From positions 51,292,905 through 51,356,904 of the forward strand of contig CM077010.1 of assembly GCA_039090855.1 (NCBI GenBank): a stretch of 64,000 bases of DNA, read 5' to 3'. The notes under the pieces were generated by a model. That model was not told the DNA's origin and did not search any database. It saw only the letters and a list, made by a program, of their open reading frames with translations. This document shows, in pieces, positions 47,075 to 58,079 of this stretch; the first letter of the stretch is position 1; each line of letters begins with the position of its first letter. The position numbers and the translations under genes are program-made. This DNA is from Macrothele yani (lineage: Eukaryota; Arthropoda; Arachnida; Araneae; Macrothelidae).

Positions 47075-47130
47075 CGTAGTCCTGATGAACTAGGCTTTAG
47101 TTCGAAAATTTGACCACCAACGTTTTCGAA
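47075..47130 (+). ncRNA. Hammerhead-ribozyme-like motif at Penelope 3' end
   Basis: CTGATGA (47082-47088) is followed by a 6-bp hairpin (gaacta / tagttc, loop ggctt) and then CGAAA (47103-47107), the order of the conserved hammerhead core. A cgaaaa / ttttcg pair downstream could form helix III. Helix I pairing is poor. Penelope-like elements are known to carry hammerheads, so a decayed one is plausible, but activity is doubtful. Confidence 0.4.
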
Positions 47131-47202
47131 TAATAACCTCTATAAAACTATGAATAGAGGTGCCATAAATTCATTTACAACTAAAATGCTTAAGTTGCAC
47201 AA

Positions 47203-47324
47203 AATTTTTAAGGTAAGGAAACTTTCAACTGTAACTTCAGTCTTTATCAACCTGGTAACACATGGACATTATCAGGTTGATAAAGACTGGAGTTATCAGT
47301 TGAAAGCTTCCTTACCTTAATTTT
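47203..47324. repeat. Foldback element E, ~120 bp
   Basis: Arms ttaaggtaaggaaactttca and tgaaagcttccttaccttaa with an inner pair gtctttatcaacctg / caggttgataaagac and a loop near 47262-47272. It lies about 70 bp beyond the Penelope tail. Confidence 0.8.
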
Positions 47325-47594
47325 GATATGTACAAATAACTTAAGTATGTTTCTGAAGTTTTAATACTTATTATGTGTTCGAATCTCCCCTTTGTGCAAT
47401 GCATTTATGTATTTGGGGCTATGCTGCCTTCATTGAAGTTGCACAAGCTGGTTTGATTTAGGCACTGTTAACCATTTTGATTGCAATTAACTTTGCTGGT
47501 GGAAATATGTCAAAATGTCCATGTGATGTTTTAAAAATAATTCTATGAATTTTTTTTCAGTTCCTAGTTATGTGGTAATGCTTTTTTAAGTGCA

Positions 47595-47850
47595 GTAGAA
47601 CCCCCATATAATGAGCCCATATTTATCAAGATCTGAGATGTAATGAGGAAACGTACAACTTTTGTTTGGTATAATATTGATTCAAAGCTAATTTGATCAT
47701 TTTTAATGAACAAAATATAATGAAACTCCCAGTGTTTGTTAAGAGTGATCTAAGATTATCACTCTTAACAAGCAGTGTAGCAAAATTTAATGAAATTCCA
47801 TAAGGAAGAAAAAATCTGCTGTATACTGTCCTAGAATGAAGGAATAGAAA
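47595..47850 (+). mobile_element. pogo-like terminal fragment
   Basis: CAGTAGAACCCCCATATAATGAG resembles, over its first 19 bases, the terminal CAGTAGAACCTC style of pogo-family ends. Repeated aatgag/aatgaa blocks follow. No right end found. Confidence 0.35.
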
Positions 47851-49654
47851 TGGCGGCATACAGGACAAAATCGTGACAGTGCAGTGGTATCTTTATGTGC
47901 TAGTGGAAGGGTGTTGATAGAAAATCAACGCGTAGGAGTACATCAAATGCTCAACAAGCTAGTTGTGCAGGCGACTCTTTTTGCCACCTATTCCTAGCCA
48001 AAAATAGGATGGGTAAGAGCTCCATACATGTAAGTGGATTTTTGGACAGCAGTTGCAGAAAAGGATAGGGGAGTAATGGAATGGGGATGTTACCAGACAG
48101 GAAATGGGGGATAACAATTTCTAGATTTGTCCCCATTTCCCCTTTCACCCTCCAAGTGAGCGTTGTATTGGGAGGATTGGTGCTGCTTTCACTTCATGTG
48201 TGTTGTGTAGTTTGACAGGGCTGTTAAGTTCACTTGAAATATTTAATTAATTAGCTGTAGTACTTATGTAGTCTACATAGTGTATCTCCTCTACTGATTT
48301 TGGAAGAATGCATCCGCAAAGTGTAAATAACATTACAGTCCAAATACCCTTATTCCTGCGGGATATTGTGTTAATATACTTAACTGTGGCACCAGTATCC
48401 TAGTGTATTGGTTCTACACAGATGGTTGTGTGGAGTGGGGTAGCAGCAACACTATCTTCTGATTACATTTATGCCCCCTCCCCCCCACCTCCATTTAATA
48501 TGCAGCTGGTCACAGTGGAATCTCAAATGATTTATAGATTATATGTGTCATTGTTGTGGTTTGACTCTCTCTCTTCCTTTCATTTTGTGTTGCTTGTTGT
48601 TTCAGACCTGGAAACTGTAATTAAACCATTCAACATAACTCAACAAAAGACATACTGTTGCTTTGTAGTTAGGGATCTGTTTTTCCTGTTAAAGAAAAAA
48701 ATATTTCTAGGTTTTCATAAAGTTCTTGAGAGGAGAGAAAACAATTATTTTACTCAATCCTGCCTTTTAAGCAAATGAATATTTCAGAATATTATTTGTA
48801 GTTCTGTCCTCTGTTTTTTTAGGTTTGTAGCATTATAGCTGAACTTTACTTATGCTACAGCTTTTATTTAACCTCATTTTCAGTATTTCCAAACAATGAA
48901 TATTACTGCCCTTTTTGTTTGTAGTGATTACATAATATTGTGTTTTTTATTAATTGACTTTGTTCCATGTATGTGTACATAAATGAATTATAATTATTGG
49001 TGTTCCAAATGTCATATGGGTTTAGAGTGCTCATGCGTCTGTCTGGTGATAAAGAGAGCATAAAATCAGGAAATAGAATTAATTAGATTCTTTCATTTTT
49101 AAATGAGCTTTTACTTCTCTTATCTCCCTAAAGTGTTTTAAACAAACAAAAGCTAAACTTGCACATCCAAAACCAGTAAAAGAAAAAGAAGAAAATGTGC
49201 CATCTTTCTTGAATATATATTTGTCCTAACATCTTCCTTTAATATGTGGAATATTTGCTTGTCCTCCATATATTTGAGAATCCAAACCAGAAGCGTGTGT
49301 TCTAATGTGTGCTCTGGGCTTGCCCTGATATTCTGTAATGGGTGCATGGCATCTGCCAATCATTGGTAATAATATCAGCTTGAAAAGAAAGAAAATTATA
49401 AATTACATTATGTTCAAATGTTTAGAGGATTGGTAGTTCTATTTTATGAGCGTAACAAACCTCTTGTTTTTCATTTTATCTGCTAACATTTGTGTATGAC
49501 TAGATGGTGTGTGCAGTTAGGAAAACTCATTAACAAGCTCATGCTGATTGAGCTTGTCTAATTTAGGATCCAAATGATAAAGATGATTAAAGAAAAGGCA
49601 GAAATAATGTGATTAAAACTGGTAATTTTAAAAATTTATCTAAGCTTTGTCCCA
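47851..49654. other. No gene recognised
   Basis: AT-rich. A 118-codon ORF at 48422-48778 is leucine/phenylalanine-rich and shows no domain. No splice pair I could support. Confidence 0.35.
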
Positions 49655-49845
49655 CCTTGTCATCCTGATGGCTGAGTGGTCTGAGACATTGTCTTCAGAT
49701 CATTCATTGAAGCTAGAAGTCCTGGATGAGGCATGTGTGGTGGGTATGTTTGTCATATGGGCATTGGCTCCTCCCCCCCCAGTACCAGTGGCCCCAAATT
49801 AAGGACAATGAGATGCTCTTAGAAATTGTAAAACATAAAAAAATA
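49655..49845 (+). mobile_element. Old copy of the tRNA-derived SINE
   Basis: Shows the order of the 56-60 kb SINE with strong divergence: tggctgagtggtctgagaca (A box region), agatcattcattgaag, a gatgaggcatgtgtgg block, gtaccagtggccccaaatta and an A-rich tail. No duplication is detectable. Confidence 0.6.
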
Positions 49846-50798
49846 AAAAAAATGCCCCTCCTTGACTTAGTAAAAATTACTTCCCTGCTCGCTTTATGTT
49901 GAAGGCTTGAGCAGGTACTCAATTTCTGGAGAGTCTGTGCCTATGTTCTAGCTGTATTCAGACGACTGCCAAAAATAATGAATTGCAGTATTGGTGGTGG
50001 CATTTTCTTCTGAAAACTTTTACATTATATGAAAAACAAAATCATATGATGTGTAATAGTAAAGTGAAAATAGCTTCTGTAAACTTTACAATTCTTCATA
50101 TTCAATGAGAAATTCGTAGTTATCTCTGTGAATGGAAAAAGAGAGGTTGGAGGAAAAAAGGCAGGACCAGACTTTTCTAAACCACTTGAATAAAAACAAA
50201 GCAAGTTTTTTGTTTTTTTTCTCCAGAGCTCTGTGTGTGCATTTATATATATATTGCTAGATTCTAGTCATTTTCGTATTTTAATTTTTGTAGAAATTGT
50301 ATATAAACATTTTGTTATGTTACTTTGTGTTATGAATGCTCATAAACAACAAAATCTTAGTCTTCCACCTTGTTTATATTTTGTTTGTATCTTGTGTTTG
50401 TCTGAAATTTATGAGTGTAAATTCCTTCTATAGTATGCTGCTTTAATATTATACCAACTGCTTTTGTAAATATGTTTTTCTTTTACACAAATAACTTTAG
50501 TATTTCCTTAAATAACTGGATTTATATATCTGCAAATTGCATCAGTCCAAATGTAGATTCTACCTTGTGCTATTTTTATTTTACTGATTTCTGTCTTCCA
50601 TACAAAAAGATAATTTTGAAGCTAACAACTGCATTTCATATTTTAGAAAACTATGAAGCAATGAAATCAGTTGAGCAGATAAATACAAATTTATGTTTTA
50701 GTGGTCTTGCCTGAGGAATTTAATTTTTTTATACATTGAGACTTGGGGCAGATTCATTATAGGGAAAAAAAGGGCAATATATATGTGCATAATGGCAT
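49846..50798. other. No gene recognised
   Basis: AT-rich, short ORFs only. Confidence 0.35.
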
Positions 50799-51054
50799 AA
50801 GCCCCATGTCATTCTGGTTTATAAATTTCTTTTGTAATTTTTTTACAACTCATATGGCAAATGCTAAAGAAGAGGGGCAGCCTTTTAATTTATTAAAAAA
50901 ATCATGTTTTATGTTGAGAGTGTGCCAAGCCCCATGTCATTCTGGTTTATAAATTTCTTTTGTAATTTTTTTACAACTCATATGGCAAATACTAAAGAAG
51001 AGGGGCAGCCTTTTAATTTATTAAAAAAATCATGTTTTATGTTGAGAGTGTGCC
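50799..51054. repeat. Direct tandem duplication, 2 x 128 bp
   Basis: Copies 50799-50926 and 50927-51054 differ by one base by eye (aaatgctaaag versus aaatactaaag). Recent duplication or assembly artefact. Confidence 0.93.
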
Positions 51055-52342
51055 ATAACTGGAATGAGGCTTATTCAACCATCTAATTCATTGCAGCAAC
51101 TGGTATGCTGAGTTGATATCTTAATTTTGTAGCTGAGTTTTGTATCTTAGCACAGAAAAAAATTCATCATTTTTGATAAAAATATGAATGCTAGTTTTCT
51201 GGCTGTCTGTGTGGAGCACAATGTAAAATTTGTCAAATCGTTCGGCCTGGAGGCTTTTTGTGCACATAAAAATTGTTGGAGCTCTACTTTCAACCAGCAA
51301 TGCTAATCATTGGTTGTAAGCGTTTGCTTTATTGTTCAAGTTGTTAGCTGAACAGATATCAATTTTTTCCCCCTTACAGCAACATTCTATTCAGAAGAAG
51401 GTTAACTGTTATTTAATCATGTCAAATAATATTTATTTTTGTGGTGCTGACAATGTAAATATATTCGTCTGACAAAAGATATATTTTAATCTTTTTGCTG
51501 AATTCTATGTTGAAGAATTTTTATTTGCTCCATTTTGGTTAAATTCTCTGTTATCACAGCAGTTACATCAAATGGAATGTAATCTCTGTCTCATTTCGCT
51601 AATGCACTTTGTGAAGATTTCATATGTAAGACCAGCATGCAACTGAAACAAACTGTGACCTTAGCAAATTTTTACCTTCCCTTGCCTCCACACATATTCT
51701 TCACATCCACAGATTTGCATTTAATGAACAGAGGAGACAGAATATTCAAAATGAAATTGGCAATTAATCTTAAGTGTTAAAATGATAGTTTTCACTGTCA
51801 GCAGATAACAAAATAAACTCCTTTGGACTGAGTGTAAATAAAAAAAAAAATTCAAGTACTGATATGGATATAGCAAGTTCTGGTACCTGCATGTGTTTTT
51901 ATTTATGTATTTTGTTTTATTGATAATTTTGCAAATGTTGATTTATTTTTGAATGGGCAAATTTCTAGAAGTAAAAGATTAGCATGCCACATTCAACCTT
52001 CAGTGAAGGCATGTGATTCAGATATGTTATGAGAGAATACATGAGTATGCTTCAGTAATAAGATTGTGATAGTCAACTTTTTTTTTTTTTAGTCAAGCTA
52101 ACTTATGAGCACTCAAATTATTTCAAAAAAATGTTAGACTTTATAGAGATTATTAGAGGTAAAAATCTGTATTTACTATTGAATTTTTAAGATAAATATC
52201 TTCCCCTAGATTTTTCTCAAGATAAACTGACCACCTCTTGTGATCCTTTATTGGTGCCTTTTTTTTTTTTTTTAAATCTTATATCAGTTTTCCTTTGAAA
52301 ACGTGTATATGACAATACAGAGTGAAAGAAATATTCTTCTCA
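51055..52342. other. No gene recognised
   Basis: AT-rich sequence with poly-A and poly-T runs (51840, 52080, 52260). Confidence 0.35.
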
Positions 52343-52541
52343 GGATAATTAACACAGCAATCAGACATCACTGAATTGACTGTAATTACTGTTTCACACA
52401 TGAATTCAATCACTTCAGAAAACTTGAAAATTTCCCGCTCCACGACAATGAGATTTTAAAGTTTTCTGAAGTGATTGAATTCATGTGGGAAACAGTAATT
52501 ACAGTCAATTCAGTGATGTCTGATTGCTGTGTTAATTATCA
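52343..52541. repeat. Foldback element F, ~200 bp
   Basis: Arms of about 85 bp are nearly perfect complements: ggataattaacacagcaatc at the left, gattgctgtgttaattatc at the right. The central loop (about 52435-52455) reads cgctccacgacaatga, resembling reversed sequence beside the tRNA-like arm of foldback B (catcgtcctggagcggga near 1625-1641). Confidence 0.85.
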
Positions 52542-52614
52542 TGATGTATATGACAAACTGTGATTCATCAGCAAATACATTTTTCAAAATGAAAAAGAAA
52601 AAAAAAAGTACTTA

Positions 52615-52880
52615 CTCCATGGCACTACAGTTCCCTTAGGGCCCTGGCCTCCATTATGAACCATCACTAACTCATCTCCATCCTGTGATTCCAAGTGTCC
52701 TCCTCCACAATGTCCAGCCACCTCTTTCTGCTTTTCTTTTGCCTTCCGGCTTTCATCTGTGGATCCCTTTAGTTGTGCTTTTCTTGAACATTCTCACCAA
52801 GTGTTACAACCACTGCAGTTTGGGTCACATAATTTCTGTGACCAAGTTCAGTAGTCAGCACAACTTACAGATGTCTGGAA
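52615..52880 (-). repeat. Dispersed repeat fragment, possibly LINE-related
   Basis: ggcactacagttccctta, gggccctggcctcc and then gattccaagtgtcctcctcc resemble a repeat I have seen in invertebrate LINE 3' regions, read on the minus strand. Family not certain. Confidence 0.35.
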
Positions 52881-54474
52881 GAAAAGAAGTAGCTGTCAAT
52901 GGCCTCAAAAGGTGGCTCTTGCAACTTTGAATTGCAAGACGTTCTTCCATAAGAATATCCTGACATTAGATAGACCGAGGTTTAGCCTGAAAATTCAAAT
53001 GCATTTAATTTGTTTTACTTCTAATAATTCCTGTGAAGTCCAATATAATTTGACATTTTAGAGGGTGCTATGTACTCTCATATCTCAAATGTTCATATTT
53101 TTACTGCATTAAGGTATTAGATGTTTTGAGTTTTTCAACTTTTATTTATAAAAACACACACATACTTGCATTTAAAGTCCTTTTTTATTTTCTCAGTGCA
53201 TTCATGTATACATATCAGGCTGCTCCTTCCAGTTTCAATAATGTCATATCATTATAAATCCCGTTGATGTAGTATTTGTTGTAATAACTTTGTTGGGTGT
53301 GTTTTTTATGTAATGGAAGTTTTAAATGGAATCTCTTACAGCTGCTAAAGTTAATTGTGCTGGTTTGTTAGCATTCCACTTGCAGCAGAATTATTTGGTT
53401 ACATTGCCAGTGTGCCCTTTCAGTCAATCACATAAATTGATGTTGTTGTATTATGGTTAGATTTTATTGTTTTTGGAAGCCTTCCCTTTAATTTGTATTT
53501 CATGCAGCAGCCTTTAATGCATTATTTCTGAATTATATCTAGTCAAGGTTCTTCTCCTCCTGTTTTTTTTTTTTTTTTTTTTTTCAAAAAATGTTGCGTT
53601 TTTTCAGGGAAAAAAATTAAACACATGATGAAACAATGTTTGCTGCCTAGCTTTGTGTTTATGTGAAATTTAGTATGAGCTGCAGCTACTGCTATGCATG
53701 ATCAGTAAGTTATTCTACGTTATGTAACAGTGTGTGTGTCTGATAATAAATTAGGAATAACCATTTTACACTGAAAGCAGCTTTAATTACATTTCATGTA
53801 TTATTACTCTTGTAATTCCTTGTGATAAGAAAGAACATGTTTTGCTTTACATTGTCATGTTGAATATAAATGTCATTGTGTTTGACTCAGAAATTTATAC
53901 GAAATTTTCAATAGATTTGTGCTGTTAACCATCAAAGCTATATATATATATATATATATATGCAGAAATGTATTGTGAATATTTGTAATAGAAAATCATC
54001 CAAGGAGCAATTATGCTGGTGTCTTGTTATTGTTGGTGACTCCTAGCTTTAGTAGCATCTGCAAATAAGTTGTAAGCCCAAAAGATCAACATATGCTCCT
54101 GCGATATGAGAAATTTTCATAGAATCTTATGACGGGTTGTGCTAGTTCGACAACCGTATTTCCAATGGTTAGATATTTCTATGAGCAGGTTCTCTCTCAC
54201 GTTCTGTGCAACCAGTTGGAAAGGAATTTCATGCATTCCTGTTTCACTGATCTACATTATTGGTTAATAAAACTGGACCAAATCTTGGTTTGTCTGACTA
54301 GTTCCTTTTTACAGTAATTCTTTTTTAAACACGACATGCTTTTGCTACCATTGGTTGGTCAAAAAATAAAGTTATGAGTTAAAGAAATCATCATAACCTT
54401 AGTGGTGATAATTATTACTTAAATGTGGGATTTCTACACTGATATCTAAAAGTTTAAGCATAACCAACAAAACG
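52881..54474. other. No gene recognised
   Basis: AT-rich; T21 near 53563-53584 and (TA)n at 53939-53962. Confidence 0.35.
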
Positions 54475-55120
54475 AGTTAAATTACAAAAACATGTTAGGA
54501 AAATCGTGCAATGCATTGATTATGATACACTTTCCAGCATACCAGAAATCATTACTCAAGTTATGAGGAAATGGCTGTGGAATAAATCTTGCTCCTGTGC
54601 CCTGACCTTTGAACCCATTTCGATTATATTAAACAGAATTGGTTCATAAACAAAGACTTCGCTCTTTTCACGAAGAGCTTGTTTATTCACTGACGCCACG
54701 TATTTGAAGGATTTTCAGAATTGGTTCAGTATACTTTCGGAACAACATACTAAAGTGTTGTTGCATAGAAACATTTTTAGTCAAATTATGAGGATAACGG
54801 CTGTGGAATAAATCTTGCTCCTGTGTCCTGACCTTTAACCCCATTTCGATGATATTCAACAAAACCGGTTCGGTATATCTCCAGAATAACATGATAAAGT
54901 TTTGTCGCAATCGAAGCATGTTTACGTAAGTTATGACACATAAGAGCGATGGAATGGATCCCGCTCATGTCCTGACCTTTTACCCCATTTCGCTCATTTT
55001 CAATAGGGTTCGTCCCTTACCACATACTAAAATTTCATCGAAATCGAACCATTTTTGCGCGAGTTTTCGTGCGACAGACAGACGGACAACGCTGAAGCAT
55101 ATGGTTGGAAAGCGTAAATG
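54475..55120 (-). repeat. Dispersed repeat with ~140-bp tandem modules, copy 2
   Basis: Reverse orientation of the repeat at 10070-10500, with better preserved units: cctgacctttnaaccccatttc followed by gatgatattcaac, a cggaacaacat block and caagttatgaggataa. The end carries gacagacagacggac and ggttggaaagcg, as in copy 1. Units near 54550, 54800 and 54950. Confidence 0.75.
54646..54715. mobile_element. 70-bp insertion with 12-bp target duplication
   Basis: Flanked by cagaattggttc at 54634-54645 and 54716-54727, and absent from the other units of the surrounding repeat. It contains a small hairpin (cttcg ctcttttca cgaag). Confidence 0.6.
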
Positions 55121-55700
55121 ATAAGGCACAAAAAATAGGCTGTTTACTATACATTGATGTCTTAGTAAAAAACTAAATGCACAATGCAAATCACATAAAA
55201 AAAAAAAAATTACCAGGGAAATATACCCATAGTCTAAAATGATGAAAACATCGGGAATTTTTTGTTGTTTCTGATTTTGTGCAACGGCCTAGTAAGGCAT
55301 ACGGTGACATCTGACAGTGATACAAGTGTAACATCGACATCTCGTGGTGTTGACAATGGGAACAAGAAGACTGGTACAAATCCCACACCTGAACAAAAGC
55401 AGATCGAAGTTCTGGAAGGAGTTTGATAGCCAGCAATGTGTCTCCCAATGCTTCCCACATATGAATCTAGGCCAACATTACACTGAAAAAGCTTCACGTA
55501 GGAATCAAGGATTTTGTCTCTGTATCTCTGACCTGTTAAAGTTCCACCAAAATAGACATTGAGCTGTATTGGCCCGTTGGATGTAATGCCACTGCAGACA
55601 AGTACACCACCACCTCTGTAATGATGCATTTCTCAGAAAAAAAAATTGTGGAGGGATTCTCTCCAGATGAAAACACAGCGGCTGTAACTTTCGATGCTGA

Positions 55701-56211
55701 GGGCCGTGGATGGCCTAGTGGTCAACGTTCGTGACTGCCACGGAGAATACCTCAGGTTCGATCCCAGGCAGGTACCAACGCTCGAACCACTAAATATCCG
55801 CCGTGCGTCGGATGGGCACGTTAAGCCGTCGGGCCCCGGGTACTGGCCCGCCGGTAATAAGGGCGTCTTTCTACCTTGCTTCCGTGTCACTTTCCTATCA
55901 GGCACTCTAGCCCAAATCTTCTAGCTTCCGATTTCTAAGGGGCCGCCCCGGTGGCCTCTGATCATTCGTCTGAACGGGGTCCGGGTTCGAATTCCGGTGA
56001 GGTATGGATGTTGTGTTTGTCTTACGGCACTGGCTCTCTCCCTTCCCTGGAACCAGTGGCCCTAAATTAGGGACGGGCGACTGCTTATAGCCCATTGAGT
56101 TGCTCACGGTGGTAGTTAAACCTCCAATCAAAATTTAAAAAAAATTCTAAGGGTTGTTTAAGACCTTGGGTCAGACACTCCCTTCCTGAAATCCTCTAGA
56201 TATAATCTGAT
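55701..56211 (+). mobile_element. SINE type 1 (second tRNA-derived family), split
   Basis: Head at 55701: ggatggcctagtggtcaacg (A box) and caggttcgatcccaggca (B box), then a body to 55940, and its 3' part at 56145-56211. Flanked by a 13-bp duplication ctttcgatgctga (55688-55700; 56212-56224) within the Tc1 gene. A SINE type 2 copy sits inside it. I saw this SINE only once in the window. Confidence 0.75.
55941..56144 (+). mobile_element. SINE type 2, copy a (inside SINE type 1)
   Basis: ggccgccccggtgg start, internal deletion in the A-box region, B box gggttcgaattccgg, body and A-rich tail. Duplication ttctaagg at 55933-55940 and 56145-56152. Confidence 0.88.
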
Positions 56212-56344
56212 CTTTCGATGCTGAACCTGGATTCATTGAAGAGGACATTGGCCCATTGATTTTCGTCTCGGTCTCTGTTGCCTGCACCACCACAGTACCC
56301 TGGTATTTCCTGCTGATAGAGTGAATGGGACGCAAACTGCAAGA

Positions 56345-56560
56345 GCCGCCCCTGTGGCGCAGTGGTCTAAGGCGTTGGCCTCTGCTCATTCGTCCGAAGG
56401 GGTCCGGGTTCGAATCCCGGTGAGGCATGGATGTTGTGTTTGTCTTACGGCACTGGCTCTCTCCCTTCCCTGGAACCAGTGACCCTAAATTAGGGACGGG
56501 CGACTGCTTATAGCCCATTGAGTTGCTCGCGGTGGTCGTTAAACCTCCAATCAAAAAAAC
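56345..56560 (+). mobile_element. SINE type 2, copy b
   Basis: Near full-length: gccgcccctgtggcgcagtg, gtctaaggcgttggcctctg (tRNA-Leu/Ser-like A box), gggttcgaatcccgg (B box), then the actggctctctcccttccct body and the gttgctcgcggtggtcgtta end. Duplication aactgcaaga on both sides (56335-56344; 56561-56570). Confidence 0.9.
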
Positions 56561-56570
56561 AACTGCAAGA

Positions 56571-56739
56571 CCGTTCGCCTGAGAAGGGTCTAGGTTTGAA
56601 TCCTGACGAGTCGGATATGTTTGTCTTACAGCACTGGCACTCTCCCATCACTGGAACCAGTTGCCCAAAATTAGGGACGGGCGACTGCTTATAGCGTATT
56701 GAGTTGCTCACTGTGTGGTCGTTAAACCTTCAATAAAAC
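56571..56739 (+). mobile_element. SINE type 2, copy c (5'-truncated, older)
   Basis: Starts at ccgttcgcctgagaaggg, with B box ggtttgaatcctga and a more diverged body. Followed by another aaactgcaag (56739-56748), so it used the same target as copy b. Confidence 0.8.
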
Positions 56740-57020
56740 AAACTGCAAGTCTGCTCGGATATAGTCCTTGTTTGTTGAGCCGTGTGTATACTGTTTGCCA
56801 TTAAACAGCTGGTCCACCAACTGCAGAAAACACTAAAGCGAGTGCTCTCCCTGATATCGACCTGTTACGTTTCACTATTTGATCCACGTACCTATCATTC
56901 TGAGCCATTGTAATCTGTGGACAACCTGCCACCAGTTGACAGCATCATTGTCGTGGTACCTTCTCCAAAATCTGGATGCATTGACTCACTCTAGTGGCTC
57001 TGGTACTCTGCATCTGGCCA

Positions 57021-57299
57021 TATTCGGACCACGTGTAAAAATTTCAATTCACTGTATTTTTACCTTACTGTTTTAATAAAAATAATAAATTCTATTATTG
57101 GCAGAACGCAATGTTAAGAAATGTTTTGCAGCTTTTTTTTTTTACACAACCAGTCTGTTGCTTCGCCTTTTATGCGAATTATTGTTCGTCACATGGCATT
57201 GCATCATGATTTCCAAATTCCCACACTCTTGTACTTCATTATCCTTTCCCCTTTCATTTGTTCTAGTGGTTTTTTTTTTTTTTCTGTAACTATGCTTAA
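57021..57299. other. Tc1 end region, no gene recognised
   Basis: AT-rich sequence beyond the N-terminus of the split Tc1 gene; probably includes its degraded inverted repeat. T runs at 57133 and 57271. Confidence 0.35.
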
Positions 57300-57517
57300 C
57301 TTTTTTTTTGGAGGCTTAACGACCACCGTGAGCAACTCAATGGGCTATAAGTAGTCGCCCGTCCCTAATTTAGGGTCACTGGTTCCAGGGAAGGGAGAGA
57401 GCCAGTGCCGTAAGACAAACACAACATCCATCCCTCACCGGGATTCGAACCCGGACCCCTTTCGGACGAATTATCAGAGGCCATCGCTTAGACCACTGCG
57501 CCAGCACCGGGGCGGCT
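57300..57517 (-). mobile_element. SINE type 2, copy d
   Basis: Minus strand, from a T9 run at 57301 to ccggggcggc at 57517. Full-length; flanks share cttaac. Confidence 0.88.
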
Positions 57518-57613
57518 CTTAACTGGACGCCAGTGTAATAAACCTCTAGACTACCACTCTTGCCATCCCACTTATATTTAAAAAAATGATAAATCTCTGG
57601 ATAAAACCAAATC

Positions 57614-57836
57614 GGCCGCCCCGGTGGCGCAGTGGTCTAAGGCGCTGGCCTCTGATCATTCGTCCGTAAGGGTTCCGGGTTCGAATCCCGTTCAGGCATG
57701 GATGTTGTGTTTGTCTTACGGCACTAGCTCTCTCCCTTCCCATGAACCAGTGACCCTAAATTAGGGACGGGCGATTGCTTATAGCCCATTGAGTTGCTCA
57801 CGGTGGTCGTTAAACCTCCAAACCAAAAAAAAAAAA
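57614..57836 (+). mobile_element. SINE type 2, copy e
   Basis: Full-length, flanked by aaaccaaatc at 57604-57613 and 57837-57846. Confidence 0.92.
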
Positions 57837-58079
57837 AAACCAAATCTCATAAAAACAACTGTAAAACAAAATTTATTAATCATCAAAAACTTTCAGGCAT
57901 TTTATATTTCATTATGAGCTTGTTTTTTGTTCAAGTAATATTTTTGCCCATGTTATGGAAGCCATGCATTCAGATTTGATGATTAATGACACTTTTGGAA
58001 TTGGGCAAGGATTTCCCTAAGTTTACCCAATTTCTGTTGTGTATTCATTGCAGAACATGTCTTCGATTAATTATCCTGC

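Larger units (their letters stand above)
55230..57020 (-). pseudogene. Tc1-like transposase split by SINEs
   Basis: Three segments of one minus-strand transposase. N-terminal part at 57020-56743 (MAQNDRYVDQIVKRNRSISG; LNKQGLYPSRLAV), middle part at 56344-56212 (NQWANVLFNESRFSIE) and C-terminal part at 55700-55230 (SYSRCVFIWRESLHN; YRGGGVLVCSGITSNG; GTLTGQRYRDKILDSYV; MWEALGDTLLA). Taking out the SINEs rejoins FSIE with SYSRC in frame and LAV with CVPFTLS. Additional stops and frameshifts show decay independent of the insertions. Confidence 0.75.
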
